Positions 44,384-53,485 of a stretch of 64,000 nt of DNA are shown one piece after another (within the stretch, counting starts at the first letter, position 1; each line of letters opens with the position of its first letter). The translations under genes and the position numbers were made by a program. Below the pieces are notes generated by a model. That model did not search any database. It had not been told where the DNA came from and saw nothing but the letters and a program-made list of their open reading frames with translations. The DNA comes from UBA2882 sp045542735 (GTDB lineage: Bacteria; Bacillota; Clostridia; Lachnospirales; Lachnospiraceae): assembly GCA_045542735.1 (NCBI GenBank), contig JAZQLQ010000019.1:1-64000 (forward strand), in the 5' to 3' direction.

Positions 44384-45499
44384 TCACATAAATAATCTCA
44401 TAATATCATTGTACAACACCACTACCATGAGCAGCATCAAAAGTACAAATCCAATAAAATGGAAAACGCCCTCTTTTTCCGGCGGAATGGGTTTTCTGCG
44501 AATTGCCTCAATTAATAAGAAAAACAATCTTCCGCCATCCAATGCCGGGAAGGGAACCAGATTTAGTACACCTAAGTTTGCACTTAACAAAATAGCAAAG
44601 CTTAACATATTGAGCCATACATAATAGGCACCGTCATCCTTGGAACCTTCATAAATATCATCAACTGCATCAACCATGCCCACAGGTCCCGATAAATCTT
44701 TGACGCCTGCCTGACCGGTTAACAGCATACCCAAACTCCGTATAGTGGTATCTACCCAATATTTCACTTCATACGCGCTATATTGAATGACACCCGCAGG
44801 ACCAAATTTGGTATAACCCTTCCTTGATGCAATACCATAGTAATAACGTCCATCCGCTTCCGAATATTTGGGTGTCAATGTTGTGTCATAACGTTCTCCC
44901 TTTCGTTCATATGTTATGTCAACTACTTCACCTTGATTTAACATAGCTTCCAGAGAAATCTCACGAAAGAGATGAATGCTTCTCCCATTGAGTTCGACAA
45001 TCTCATCACCTGCCATAAGCCCGGCTTCTTCAGCCGCACTATCGGCGGTGACTTCACCTATAATCGGCAAATCCGTACCGATACTACCTACGATAATAGC
45101 AGAAAAGATAAATGCCAGAATAAAGTTAAAAATAGGACCGGCAACAACCGTTGCAATACGCGCCCACACGGAAGCATCGGGGAATGCACCAGATTTTTTT
45201 AAGGTACCAAGATCTTCTTTGACGATGACATCTTCTTCAGCTGATTCTTTGGAACCTCCTTCGTCATCTGCCGACTCTGCTTCCAGTCCGTCCTCGCCTT
45301 CAAACATACAGGCTCCGCCAATAGGAAGCAGTTTGATGGCATAACGGGTATCACCTTTATCAAAATGCACCAAAGTAGGTCCCATACCAATGGAAAACTC
45401 CACCACATGGATGCCGTTTGCTTTTGCCACAATAAAATGTCCGAATTCATGTGCCAGGACTACCACACAAAATATTAAAATAAAAAATATTATGCCCAA
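44384..45499 (-). CDS. rseP: RIP metalloprotease RseP (site-2 protease family)
   Basis: 371 aa intramembrane zinc protease. The HExxH site is VLAHEFGHFIVAKANG near residue 17. A central region carries one PDZ domain (SAAEEAGLMAGDEIVELNGR), and the second catalytic motif is NLVPFPALDGGRLFF near 315. An acidic S/E/D-rich insertion lies at about 73-100. The start codon is TTG, with AGGTG 5 nt upstream, directly after the dxr stop. It probably cleaves anti-sigma factors or signal-peptide remnants. Confidence 0.93.
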   Translation of the reverse strand: MGIIFFILIFCVVVLAHEFGHFIVAKANGIHVVEFSIGMGPTLVHFDKGDTRYAIKLLPIGGACMFEGEDGLEAESADDEGGSKESAEEDVIVKEDLGTLKKSGAFPDASVWARIATVVAGPIFNFILAFIFSAIIVGSIGTDLPIIGEVTADSAAEEAGLMAGDEIVELNGRSIHLFREISLEAMLNQGEVVDITYERKGERYDTTLTPKYSEADGRYYYGIASRKGYTKFGPAGVIQYSAYEVKYWVDTTIRSLGMLLTGQAGVKDLSGPVGMVDAVDDIYEGSKDDGAYYVWLNMLSFAILLSANLGVLNLVPFPALDGGRLFFLLIEAIRRKPIPPEKEGVFHFIGFVLLMLLMVVVLYNDIMRLFM

Positions 45500-45500
45500 G

Positions 45501-46646
45501 TTAACACCTGCTCTCGATTAATTCATAACACCATGCTTCTGTATCCAGAATCTGATCCAAATTGGGATTGGCAATGACCTGATGTGCATCCATGGCCTGA
45601 CCGATAATCTCGGCAATCTCCAAAAACTTAATCTTCTCCTGTAAAAACAGACTGACAGCCTTCTCATTTGCCGCATTATAAACCGTAGGCATACTTCCAC
45701 CGGTTTTGAAGGCATCATATGCCAATTTTAAGCCTGTAAATGTATTTAAATCCGGCTCTTCAAATGTAATCTGCCCAAGCTTAAAGAAATCTATGCGGTC
45801 TCCGCCCATAGGCAAACGGTCCGGATAAAACAATGCATACTGAATGGGAAGCTTCATATCCGGAAGTCCCAGTTGTGCAATGACCGCCCCATCCACATAC
45901 TCTACCATAGAATGTATGATACTCTGGGGATGTACTACAACCTGAATCTGATCATAATTTACATCAAATAACCATCCGGCCTCCATTACCTCAAGACCCT
46001 TATTCACCATGGTCGCTGAATCAATGGTGATTTTTTTGCCCATTGCCCAGTTGGGATGATTCAAGGCTTCTTTTACGGTTTTATTTGCCAGTTCCTCCCG
46101 CTTCATACCACGGAAAGGTCCGCCGGATGCGGTCAGTAATATTTTACTCAAACGCTTATCGGGCTCACCGTTTAAAGACTGGAAAATAGCACTATGTTCG
46201 CTGTCTACGGGCAGAATGGACACACCCTTTTCTTTCGCCAAGGGCATAATAATATGTCCTGCCGTAACCAGGGTTTCTTTGTTTGCCAAAGCAATATCTT
46301 TACCTGCCTTAATTGCTTCAATGGTCGGACGTATTCCAATCATTCCCACAACCGCCGTCAGCACCACATCTGCCTCCGGAAGTGTGGATATCTGAATAAG
46401 TCCATCCATTCCGGCTAAAACAGTCACTTGCAAATCTTTCACTCGTTCTTTCAAATCTAAAGCCGCTTTTTCATCAAACATCACTGCATACAGGGGATGA
46501 TACTTACGGATTTGCTCTTCTATTTTATTTACACTGCTTCCTGCAGCCAGGGCCAGTATCTGCAGCTTATCCGGATAGGCATCTACGATTTCTAATGCCT
46601 GAGTCCCGATAGAACCGGTAGAACCCAATAAAACCAGTTTTTTCAT
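45501..46646 (-). CDS. dxr: 1-deoxy-D-xylulose-5-phosphate reductoisomerase
   Basis: 381 aa, NADPH-dependent second step of the MEP pathway. NADPH site LGSTGSIGTQALEI; active-site elements ALANKETLV, PVDSEHSAIFQ, LTASGGPFRG, NHPNWAMGKKITIDSATM and the loop PQSIIHSMVEY. It lies between cdsA and rseP in the standard order. AGAGG precedes the ATG. Confidence 0.97.
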   Translation of the reverse strand: MKKLVLLGSTGSIGTQALEIVDAYPDKLQILALAAGSSVNKIEEQIRKYHPLYAVMFDEKAALDLKERVKDLQVTVLAGMDGLIQISTLPEADVVLTAVVGMIGIRPTIEAIKAGKDIALANKETLVTAGHIIMPLAKEKGVSILPVDSEHSAIFQSLNGEPDKRLSKILLTASGGPFRGMKREELANKTVKEALNHPNWAMGKKITIDSATMVNKGLEVMEAGWLFDVNYDQIQVVVHPQSIIHSMVEYVDGAVIAQLGLPDMKLPIQYALFYPDRLPMGGDRIDFFKLGQITFEEPDLNTFTGLKLAYDAFKTGGSMPTVYNAANEKAVSLFLQEKIKFLEIAEIIGQAMDAHQVIANPNLDQILDTEAWCYELIESRC

Positions 46647-46673
46647 ATTTTACCTCTTATTCTGTCTGAGATA

Positions 46674-47495
46674 TTATTTTAACAACAATACTACCAGATA
46701 ATAAATCATGGGGGCTGTAAAAATCACACTGTCAAAACGATCCATAATACCACCATGACCTGGAATTAATGTACCATAATCTTTGATATCAAAGTTCCGC
46801 TTAATTGCAGATGCTGCCAAGTCACCAACCATACTGATCAAAGCACCTACTGCAGAAATAACAGGGAATACCCATAAAAGATTACCTGTCACAACACCCA
46901 GATTGTCTAATACAACTGCATAAATCGCACCTACCGCTGCTGCTCCAACGACACCACCCACAGCACCTTCAATGGATTTTTTTGGACTTAAAATAGGAGC
47001 CATTTTATGCTTACCGAATAAAACACCAACAAAATATGCACAGGTATCACATACCCAGGAACTGATGAAAATCAACCATACAACGTAGATACCGTTATCC
47101 AGTGCCCTTGTCATGTACAGATAGGAAAGCATAATCGGAGCATAAATAAAGGAAAATACCGTTGCCATAATCTGATTGGCTTCATATTTGGGAAATGTAA
47201 ATACATAAACGAATAAAATAGCAATAATCGTCACTGTAATGGTTAACATAATATATGTCTCTGTGTTGGCAAAATAACGCACGCCATAATATCCCAACAC
47301 TCCCACAGCACCAAAGATTTCCAGAATATTGACCTTGTTACTATCACCTCTTACCTTGGTGGCTCTTGTCATTTCAAAAAACGCCTTCAGTGCAATGAGT
47401 CCTGTAAATACAAATAAAACAGGTCCGCCTAAAAGTAACACTGTACCTAATATAATTACTAAAACAATTCCACTCAAAATCCTCGTTTTCATCAT
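46674..47495 (-). CDS. cdsA: Phosphatidate cytidylyltransferase
   Basis: 273 aa membrane enzyme making CDP-diacylglycerol. About seven to eight helices and the C-terminal signature SMVGDLAASAIKRNFDIKDYGTLIPGHGGIMDRFDS, which contains the Mg-binding D residues. The start overlaps the uppS stop by one base (TAATG), with a second in-frame ATG directly after; coupling is likely. Confidence 0.96.
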   Translation of the reverse strand: MMKTRILSGIVLVIILGTVLLLGGPVLFVFTGLIALKAFFEMTRATKVRGDSNKVNILEIFGAVGVLGYYGVRYFANTETYIMLTITVTIIAILFVYVFTFPKYEANQIMATVFSFIYAPIMLSYLYMTRALDNGIYVVWLIFISSWVCDTCAYFVGVLFGKHKMAPILSPKKSIEGAVGGVVGAAAVGAIYAVVLDNLGVVTGNLLWVFPVISAVGALISMVGDLAASAIKRNFDIKDYGTLIPGHGGIMDRFDSVIFTAPMIYYLVVLLLK

Positions 47496-48208
47496 TACTC
47501 CTCCTTAACCAGGCCAAATCTCCGATCTCTATGATTATACGCTTCAATGGCCTTGATTAATTCCTCTTTGGTAAATGCCGGCCAGGGCACATCCGTAAAA
47601 TAAAACTCTGTATAAGCAAGCTGCCACAATAAGAAATTGGAAATTCTCTGTTCTCCACTGGTACGGATCATCAAATCAGGCTCAGGAATCCCTTTGGTAT
47701 CCAGATAGTCCGCAAAGACTGCTTCATTTAAATCGGCAATTTGCAATTTGCCTTCTTTTTCATCTGCCATCATTTGTTTCACTGCACGCAGAATTTCATC
47801 CCGGCTACCATAATTTAAAGCAATCTGAAAATGCAAGCCGTCATTGTTTTCCGTTGCCTTCTCCAATTCATCAATCCGCTTACGGATATCATCATCCAAC
47901 CCGGTCTTATCACCGATGACACGGACACACATGCGATTTTTTTCTGCGGTCTTTAAACAGGTCTTCATATAGTTGCGCAAAAGTTGCATCAATGCAGCCA
48001 CTTCATCCTTGGGACGGTTCCAGTTCTCGGTAGAGAAGGCATACACTGTCAAATACTGTACTCCCATTTTATATGCTTCTTCACAGATAGTTTCCACATT
48101 TTTGGCGCCCTGCATATGTCCAAAATTGCGAGGTTTTCCCTGACTTTTTGCCCATCTGCCGTTTCCGTCCAAAATAATTGCCACATGCTTGGGGATGTTC
48201 ATATCCAT
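47495..48208 (-). CDS. uppS: Isoprenyl transferase (undecaprenyl diphosphate synthase)
   Basis: 237 aa cis-prenyltransferase making the C55 lipid carrier. HVAIILDGNGRWAKSQGKPR holds the catalytic Asp; YLTVYAFSTENWNRP, LNYGSRDEILRAV and the C-terminal DLMIRTSGEQRISNFLLWQLAYTEFYF are typical. ATG 48208 (MDMNIPK) has GAGG 8 nt upstream; a 26-residue upstream extension lacks support. Confidence 0.96.
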   Translation of the reverse strand: MDMNIPKHVAIILDGNGRWAKSQGKPRNFGHMQGAKNVETICEEAYKMGVQYLTVYAFSTENWNRPKDEVAALMQLLRNYMKTCLKTAEKNRMCVRVIGDKTGLDDDIRKRIDELEKATENNDGLHFQIALNYGSRDEILRAVKQMMADEKEGKLQIADLNEAVFADYLDTKGIPEPDLMIRTSGEQRISNFLLWQLAYTEFYFTDVPWPAFTKEELIKAIEAYNHRDRRFGLVKEE

Positions 48209-48293
48209 ACTGATTACCTCAAATTCTTCTAATCGATACTTACTCAAAAAGGGAACAGCCACTAAGCCTGCCCCCTCATTGTTCATTTCTTTC

Positions 48294-48845
48294 TTAAACA
48301 GTCAAAATCTCTTTGGATTTATCTTCAACCATTTTATCAACTTCTTTGATGTACTTGTCTGTTAATTTCTGCAATTCATCAGAAAGCTGTTTTACTTCAT
48401 CTTCAGAAATCTCGCCCTTGCCCAATTTCTTGAATGCATCATTACCGTCACGGCGTGCATTTCTGATAACAACCTTATTATCTTCACCTTTTTTCTTGAT
48501 ATCCTTAACAAGTTCTTTACGACGTTCCTCTGTTAATTCAGGGAAAATCAGACGAATCACAGAACCGTCATTGCTGGGTGTGATACCTACGTCAGACATC
48601 ATGATTGCTTTTTCAATATCTTTAATCAGACTCTTTTCCCAAGGTGCAATCTGAATCATGCGGGGCTCGGGAACACTGATGTTACCAACGCTCTGGATTG
48701 GTGTAGGTGTACCATAATAATCCACTTTAATCTTATCCAATACGTGGGGATTTGCACGTCCTGCTCTTACAGAAGCAAAATCACTCGCAAGGAAATCAAT
48801 TGCCTTTTTCATTTTGTCGTCATACACTTTTAATCTTTCATCCAT
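48294..48845 (-). CDS. frr: Ribosome recycling factor
   Basis: 183 aa, splits post-termination ribosomes with EF-G. Has LASVRAGRANPHVLDKIKVDYYGTPTPIQSVGNISVPEPRM and the helical RRDGNDAFKKL region. GGAGG precedes the ATG by about 8 nt. Follows pyrH as in most bacteria. Confidence 0.97.
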   Translation of the reverse strand: MDERLKVYDDKMKKAIDFLASDFASVRAGRANPHVLDKIKVDYYGTPTPIQSVGNISVPEPRMIQIAPWEKSLIKDIEKAIMMSDVGITPSNDGSVIRLIFPELTEERRKELVKDIKKKGEDNKVVIRNARRDGNDAFKKLGKGEISEDEVKQLSDELQKLTDKYIKEVDKMVEDKSKEILTV

Positions 48846-48863
48846 GTTTAAATACCTCCCTCA

Positions 48864-49559
48864 TTAAACCGTAACCTTTGTTCCGTTGAATTTACCGGAA
48901 ACTGTGTTTACAATACTGTTTTCTTCATTTAATCCAAATACCCACATAGGCATTTTATTATCTCTTGCCAGGATGGATGCTGTCATATCCACAACCTGAA
49001 GATTTTTCTCGATTACTTCACCAATGGATACCTCATCATATTTCTTTGCTGCCGGATTGGATCTGGGATCATCATCATAGACACCGTCAACCGCTTTGGC
49101 AAGCAAAATAACTTCTGCCTCTACCTCAATGGCACGTAACACTACGCCAGTATCGGTTGAGAAATACGGATGACCTGTGCCGCCTGCAAAGAACACAACC
49201 ATACCTTTGCCAAAATATTTATTGGCACGATCCTTTGAGAAAAGTTTGGTAAAAGAACCACACTCAAAGGGTGTTAAAATAGCAGTCTGCATCCCTACAG
49301 AACGAAAAATCTCAGACACATAAATACAATTCATAATCGTTGCCAACATACCGATCTGGTCTGCCTTGGTACGGTCAATATTTTCACTGGTACGTCCTCT
49401 CCAGAAGTTACCGCCACCGATAACAATGCCGACTTCTTTTCCTTCATCCACCAGCTGTTTGACCTGTAATGCCACGCCTCTGACTGTTTCTTCATCAAAA
49501 CCTGTCTTTTTCTCACCGGCAAGCGCCTCACCACTGAGTTTTAACATGATTCGCTTCAT
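48864..49559 (-). CDS. pyrH: UMP kinase
   Basis: 231 aa amino-acid-kinase-fold enzyme phosphorylating UMP to UDP. It begins MKRIMLKLSGEALAG, has GIVIGGGNFWRGR, the regulatory-loop region RTKADQIGMLATIMN, and FFAGGTGHPYFSTDTGV and AKAVDGVYDDDPRSNP. GGAGG precedes the ATG. It is read from the deacetylase-bactofilin transcript, with 20 nt after the bactofilin stop. Confidence 0.97.
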   Translation of the reverse strand: MKRIMLKLSGEALAGEKKTGFDEETVRGVALQVKQLVDEGKEVGIVIGGGNFWRGRTSENIDRTKADQIGMLATIMNCIYVSEIFRSVGMQTAILTPFECGSFTKLFSKDRANKYFGKGMVVFFAGGTGHPYFSTDTGVVLRAIEVEAEVILLAKAVDGVYDDDPRSNPAAKKYDEVSIGEVIEKNLQVVDMTASILARDNKMPMWVFGLNEENSIVNTVSGKFNGTKVTV

Positions 49560-49579
49560 AGAATTTTCCTCCGGTTTAT

Positions 49580-50521
49580 TTATTTTAAATCCTGAAAGAA
49601 GGATGCAGGATTAACCTCAGCATAACACTGGGAACACATACCTTCAATAACTGCACCGTTGTTGATCTGTACGGATTTGGATTTGATATTACCCATTACA
49701 ATGGCGGATGTATCAAGAATAACCGGTCCCTGTACATCAATGTCACCTTTTACCGCACCTGCAATAACTGCACTGGTAGCGTAGATATTACCGATGATAA
49801 CGGAGCTCTGACCCACTTTTACACTTCCGTTTGCATGAATCTCGCCTGTAATTTTTGCAGAATCAGCAAATACTTCAGCTGCTGTGGAATTACCTTCTAC
49901 TTCACCGGAAATATCCAATTTACCAAGAATCTCAATATTACCTTTAATAGAACCCAATACTTCCATAGAACCTTGGCTTACGATATCACCGCATACTTTC
50001 ATGCCTTTGGTAATCACTGCGGTTTCATCCAATACTTCTCCTGTTAATACGGTTTCTTTCTGCTGTGTCATAACTTTACCTACCTCTTTTTCTAATTCAG
50101 TCTCTTCTTTATCCTGTTCAACTTCTTCACATACTTCTTTTACAAGATCATCGGCTGCGATTACCGGTGCTGTTGTCACAACTTCTTCCTTCGGCTCTTT
50201 GGCAACTTCTTCAACCACAGCTTCTGTCACTTCTTCAACAGTTTGTGCCACACTTTCTTCCAGTGCAGTTTCTTCTGCCATGGCTGCTTCCACTGCTGCA
50301 ACCAATGCCGCTTCTTCCTCATCCACTTTATCCTCTGCAAAAACGTCTGCACTTTCATCCAGTCGCTCCACTGCAGCTCGGAAAAGGTCTTCATCCACTG
50401 CAACTGTTTGCTCTGCGCTTTCTGTTGCTTCTGCCTGAACTACTTCTTCAGTAGTTTCTTCAGGCATCAACTCATTCACTGCCATGGATAAATCCTCTTT
50501 TAAATCCTGAAAAAATCCCAT
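49580..50521 (-). CDS. Bactofilin-family polymer-forming protein with long acidic N-terminus
   Basis: 313 aa. Residues 1 to about 170 are highly acidic, low-complexity E/V/A-rich and probably disordered. Residues 175-300 form a bactofilin beta-helix: TVLTGEVLDETAVITKGMKV, then short G-D/I-x-G rungs. Bactofilins form filaments that scaffold wall or envelope machinery. The same FFQDLK peptide occurs at residues 3-8 and as the last six residues. It sits between a polysaccharide deacetylase gene and pyrH, suggesting a wall-related role. Confidence 0.85.
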   Translation of the reverse strand: MGFFQDLKEDLSMAVNELMPEETTEEVVQAEATESAEQTVAVDEDLFRAAVERLDESADVFAEDKVDEEEAALVAAVEAAMAEETALEESVAQTVEEVTEAVVEEVAKEPKEEVVTTAPVIAADDLVKEVCEEVEQDKEETELEKEVGKVMTQQKETVLTGEVLDETAVITKGMKVCGDIVSQGSMEVLGSIKGNIEILGKLDISGEVEGNSTAAEVFADSAKITGEIHANGSVKVGQSSVIIGNIYATSAVIAGAVKGDIDVQGPVILDTSAIVMGNIKSKSVQINNGAVIEGMCSQCYAEVNPASFFQDLK

Positions 50522-50539
50522 TGTATTTCCTCCATTCTC

Positions 50540-51487
50540 TTAATGTGTAATATGCAATATCATCGGAGTATCCTCCGTAATTGGCAAAAATTCTATATCA
50601 TCTCTCTTAGTCAACTCTTCCAAAATCAGACGTAAGGCCTCTGTAGTCGCCCCTTTATCCTTTCCGTCGTGAAGAAGCACCATGGATGTCTGGAAACGTT
50701 CCACTCCACTAATGACATTATGTGCAATCTGATTGGATGATAAGTTGTGTCCCTCTGCATCTCCACCTGATATATTCCAATCATAGCAGGTCACCCCCTG
50801 TTCCTCCAACTCATTTACCACATCCGCCATTCTTATACTGCTGACCGTATTACTACTGCCACCGGGCAGTCTGCATATGGTAGGACGGACACCGGTAACA
50901 TCATATACATAATCCGACATCATATAAAAATCTTCAAAAAAAGCTTCTTCGGAAGCATATATTTCCGAATAACGGTGGCTATAAGAATGGACGCCAATGC
51001 TATGACCTTCCTCTACAATGCGACAATACAACTCTCTCTCTTCATTCTTGGTATCACCGGTAACAAAGAAAGTTGCCTTGACATCATACTCAGCCAAAAT
51101 ATCCAAAATCTCAGCAGTATTGCTACTGGGCCCATCATCAAATGTCAGATACACCCGTTTCCTGTCATCCTGCATAGCAATCTCTTGTATGCTGTCTTCT
51201 GCTTCGGATACTTCAGGCTCTTCCACCTGTGCAGTTGATTCTGCCGCTTCACGCTCTGCCGCCAGCTCCATACCGGTCTTAAAGCTCTCCACTTTCGCAG
51301 ACTCTTGATCTAACTGCTGTTGCAAAACAGCCCGTTCTGCCACTTCCTGTTGTAGTTGCCTCTCTACATGATGTAATCGAATTCCCAGACAAATACTGAC
51401 AACCGTTGATATCAATATCAGCGCAAGAGTCCCATATACAATAATTTTCTTTATGATATTTACTCTTTTACGACGGCTTTGCGTCAT
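50540..51487 (-). CDS. Membrane-anchored polysaccharide deacetylase (CE4/NodB family)
   Basis: 315 aa. One N-terminal membrane helix (about 13-33) and a coiled-coil stalk (about 35-85) precede the NodB domain. That domain has YLTFDDGPSSNTAEILDIL (catalytic Asp-Asp), the metal ligands in HSIGVHSYSHRY, RLPGGSSN, and a C-terminal MVLLHDG motif. It probably removes acetyl groups from peptidoglycan on the outer face. It is cotranscribed with the bactofilin gene 18 nt downstream. Confidence 0.92.
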   Translation of the reverse strand: MTQSRRKRVNIIKKIIVYGTLALILISTVVSICLGIRLHHVERQLQQEVAERAVLQQQLDQESAKVESFKTGMELAAEREAAESTAQVEEPEVSEAEDSIQEIAMQDDRKRVYLTFDDGPSSNTAEILDILAEYDVKATFFVTGDTKNEERELYCRIVEEGHSIGVHSYSHRYSEIYASEEAFFEDFYMMSDYVYDVTGVRPTICRLPGGSSNTVSSIRMADVVNELEEQGVTCYDWNISGGDAEGHNLSSNQIAHNVISGVERFQTSMVLLHDGKDKGATTEALRLILEELTKRDDIEFLPITEDTPMILHITH

Positions 51488-51521
51488 TGTCCATTCTCCA
51501 TTTCAATACACACTACTTTGC

Positions 51522-51530
51522 ATTGTACCA
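51522..51530 (-). promoter_or_regulatory. Possible extended -10 promoter of the deacetylase-bactofilin-pyrH operon
   Basis: TGGTACAAT on the minus strand (TG one base before TACAAT), about 35 nt before the deacetylase start and after the chemoreceptor terminator. The -35 region is T-rich with no good match. Confidence 0.4.
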
Positions 51531-51560
51531 CAAATAGCAAATGAAAAAAAGGGTAAAAGC

Positions 51561-51596
51561 AAAAAATAGGCACTGACAAAATTGTCAATGCCTATC
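51561..51596 (-). terminator. Terminator of the chemoreceptor gene
   Basis: On the minus strand ATAGGCA(T)TGACAA pairs with TTGTCA(G)TGCCTAT across a short loop and runs into TTTTTTG. Strong hairpin about 27 nt after the stop. Confidence 0.85.
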
Positions 51597-51622
51597 TGCC
51601 TATCTATTCTTTTATCTCCTGA

Positions 51623-53335
51623 TTAAACCCTGAAAACGCTCATGCCGTCTTCCATCTCCTGAGCAATCTTACGAAGTTCTTCGGATTTCTCAGAAATGCC
51701 GGTTACAATGGCAGAAACTTCTGTAACTGCTGCAGATGTTTCTTCTGTACTTGCCGCATTCTCCTCAGCAATTGCAGTCAGATCCTGAACAACATCTACA
51801 ACTTTTACTCTTGCCATATCCATCTGGTCAGTCTTGTCAGAAATGAAATGCATCGCTTTAATGGATTCATCCACCTCTGTCTGAATCTCACCAAATGCCT
51901 GATCCGTCTTTTCAACATGTTCACTCTGCTCTAACATGCTCTTCTTAACATCTTCCATAATCTCAACAGATTTTTCGGAATCTTCCAACAACTCATTAAT
52001 AATATCACCAATCTGTTGTGCAGATTCATTGGACTGCTCAGCCAATTTCTGAATCTGGGAAGCTACAACCGCAAATCCTCTACCCTGCTCACCGGCTCTT
52101 GCAGCCTCAATGGAAGCATTCAAGGAAAGTAAGTTGGTCTCTTCAGCAATATCTGTAATCATGCTGGCTGCTTCACTAATCTTCTTAGCAGAATCATTGG
52201 TTGTCTCAATCTGTTTAGCAATGACTTCAATATAACTTTCTGTCTTGCTGTTCACCTGATTAAGCTCAGACAAAATTGCTTTTGCACTGTCACTGGATCT
52301 TCTCATTCTGGAAGCATATATTAATAACTTATCAACTACATCACTGGTCTCTTCTACCATGTTACCCATGGCTACAACATTCTCAGTTGCAACCTGTGTC
52401 TCCTCCGCTTGGGAAGTAGCACCCTGTGCAATTTCATTCACCGCATTTTCAACCTGTTCCATGGTTGTTGATGTCTCAGATGCACTATGACTTAAATCAT
52501 CTGCCGCATCCATCAGTATACCACTTTGCACTTTAATGTCGCAAACAACCTCTACCAGTTTTTCTCTTAAAAGAGAAATGGCACGGCTCATACTACCGAT
52601 TTCATCTTTTTTACAATTCAAAGCTGATACTTCGGAATCTTCCGTGAAATCCATCTCGGATAACTTCACTGCCAAATCTGTCATCTTGCGGATAGGTGTC
52701 ACAATCATATTGGAAATCACACCACCGATGACCATACACATAAGAACTGCAACAAAAACCGCAACAATTCCAAATATATTTAACTTTTTAATAGGCGCAA
52801 ATAATTCATCCTGGTCTGCAGTAACAATCAATACAAACTCTTCATATTCACTGATATAGATAGATGCATATTTTACTGCGCCATGATAATCATATGTAAC
52901 AACACAGTTTTCAACATCTTGGCCAGCCTGTAAATCTGCACAAATCTGTTTTACTACAGAGTTTTCAACCGATTTACCAATCTTGCTTCCATCCGGATGA
53001 TACAACATGTTCCCATCGGGAGAAACCACATAGGCATAGCTTGTCTCCATTCCTTCCATACCTTCACCATCTAAGGTTAAAGAAAGGTTGTCAGTATTTA
53101 ACACCTTGTTTGCATCTCCGTCTGAACGTTTAATCTCATCATCCAGGCCGCCACCCATAGCATGTGCAAGATCACCTATATAGTGCTCACATAACGTGGA
53201 AATTTCCTTTTTGACATTGGGTGAATATGTAAAAATCATAATCAAACCGGTCACAATGACCGCGATATTGATTGTCACACATATTTTGACCAAAATGGAA
53301 TGCACAGAAAACTTAAATTCTTTAATCATATTCAT
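51623..53335 (-). CDS. Methyl-accepting chemotaxis protein
   Basis: 570 aa transmembrane chemoreceptor. First helix about 12-35; outer sensing region about 36-190 with a Cache-like pattern (AYVVSPDGNMLYHPDGSKIG, SIYISEYEEFVLIVTADQ); second helix about 195-215; HAMP (PIRKMTDLAVKLSEMDF); and a signalling domain with the tip ETNLLSLNASIEAARAGEQGRGFAVVASQI. ATG 53335 (MNMIKEF) is chosen because GGGGG lies 8 nt upstream; the ATG five codons earlier lacks one. It is monocistronic, with its own promoter and terminator. Confidence 0.95.
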   Translation of the reverse strand: MNMIKEFKFSVHSILVKICVTINIAVIVTGLIMIFTYSPNVKKEISTLCEHYIGDLAHAMGGGLDDEIKRSDGDANKVLNTDNLSLTLDGEGMEGMETSYAYVVSPDGNMLYHPDGSKIGKSVENSVVKQICADLQAGQDVENCVVTYDYHGAVKYASIYISEYEEFVLIVTADQDELFAPIKKLNIFGIVAVFVAVLMCMVIGGVISNMIVTPIRKMTDLAVKLSEMDFTEDSEVSALNCKKDEIGSMSRAISLLREKLVEVVCDIKVQSGILMDAADDLSHSASETSTTMEQVENAVNEIAQGATSQAEETQVATENVVAMGNMVEETSDVVDKLLIYASRMRRSSDSAKAILSELNQVNSKTESYIEVIAKQIETTNDSAKKISEAASMITDIAEETNLLSLNASIEAARAGEQGRGFAVVASQIQKLAEQSNESAQQIGDIINELLEDSEKSVEIMEDVKKSMLEQSEHVEKTDQAFGEIQTEVDESIKAMHFISDKTDQMDMARVKVVDVVQDLTAIAEENAASTEETSAAVTEVSAIVTGISEKSEELRKIAQEMEDGMSVFRV

Positions 53336-53383
53336 AGTATTTGCCCCCATACTCTGTTTGTCGCTATAAACAAGCGTAAAGTA

Positions 53384-53412
53384 ATTATAGCACCGATTTA
53401 TGTTTTTTTCAA
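53384..53412 (-). promoter_or_regulatory. Sigma-A-type promoter of the chemoreceptor gene
   Basis: TTGAAA (53407-53412), 17-nt spacer, TATAAT (53384-53389) on the minus strand. No sigma-D-type (TAAA...GCCGATA) element is seen here, so this receptor is apparently not under FliA control. Confidence 0.75.
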
Positions 53413-53445
53413 CATGTGCACGTGAACGTTTTGGGGTTTTTAATC

Positions 53446-53476
53446 AAAAAAGACTACCCTTAAAAGGGTAGTCTTT
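53446..53476 (-). terminator. Terminator of the rpsB-tsf operon (bidirectional shape)
   Basis: AAAGACTACCC and GGGTAGTCTTT form an 11-bp stem with a 6-nt loop, followed by TTT on the minus strand. It begins 10 nt after the tsf stop. Confidence 0.9.
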
Positions 53477-53485
53477 GCATTTCTA

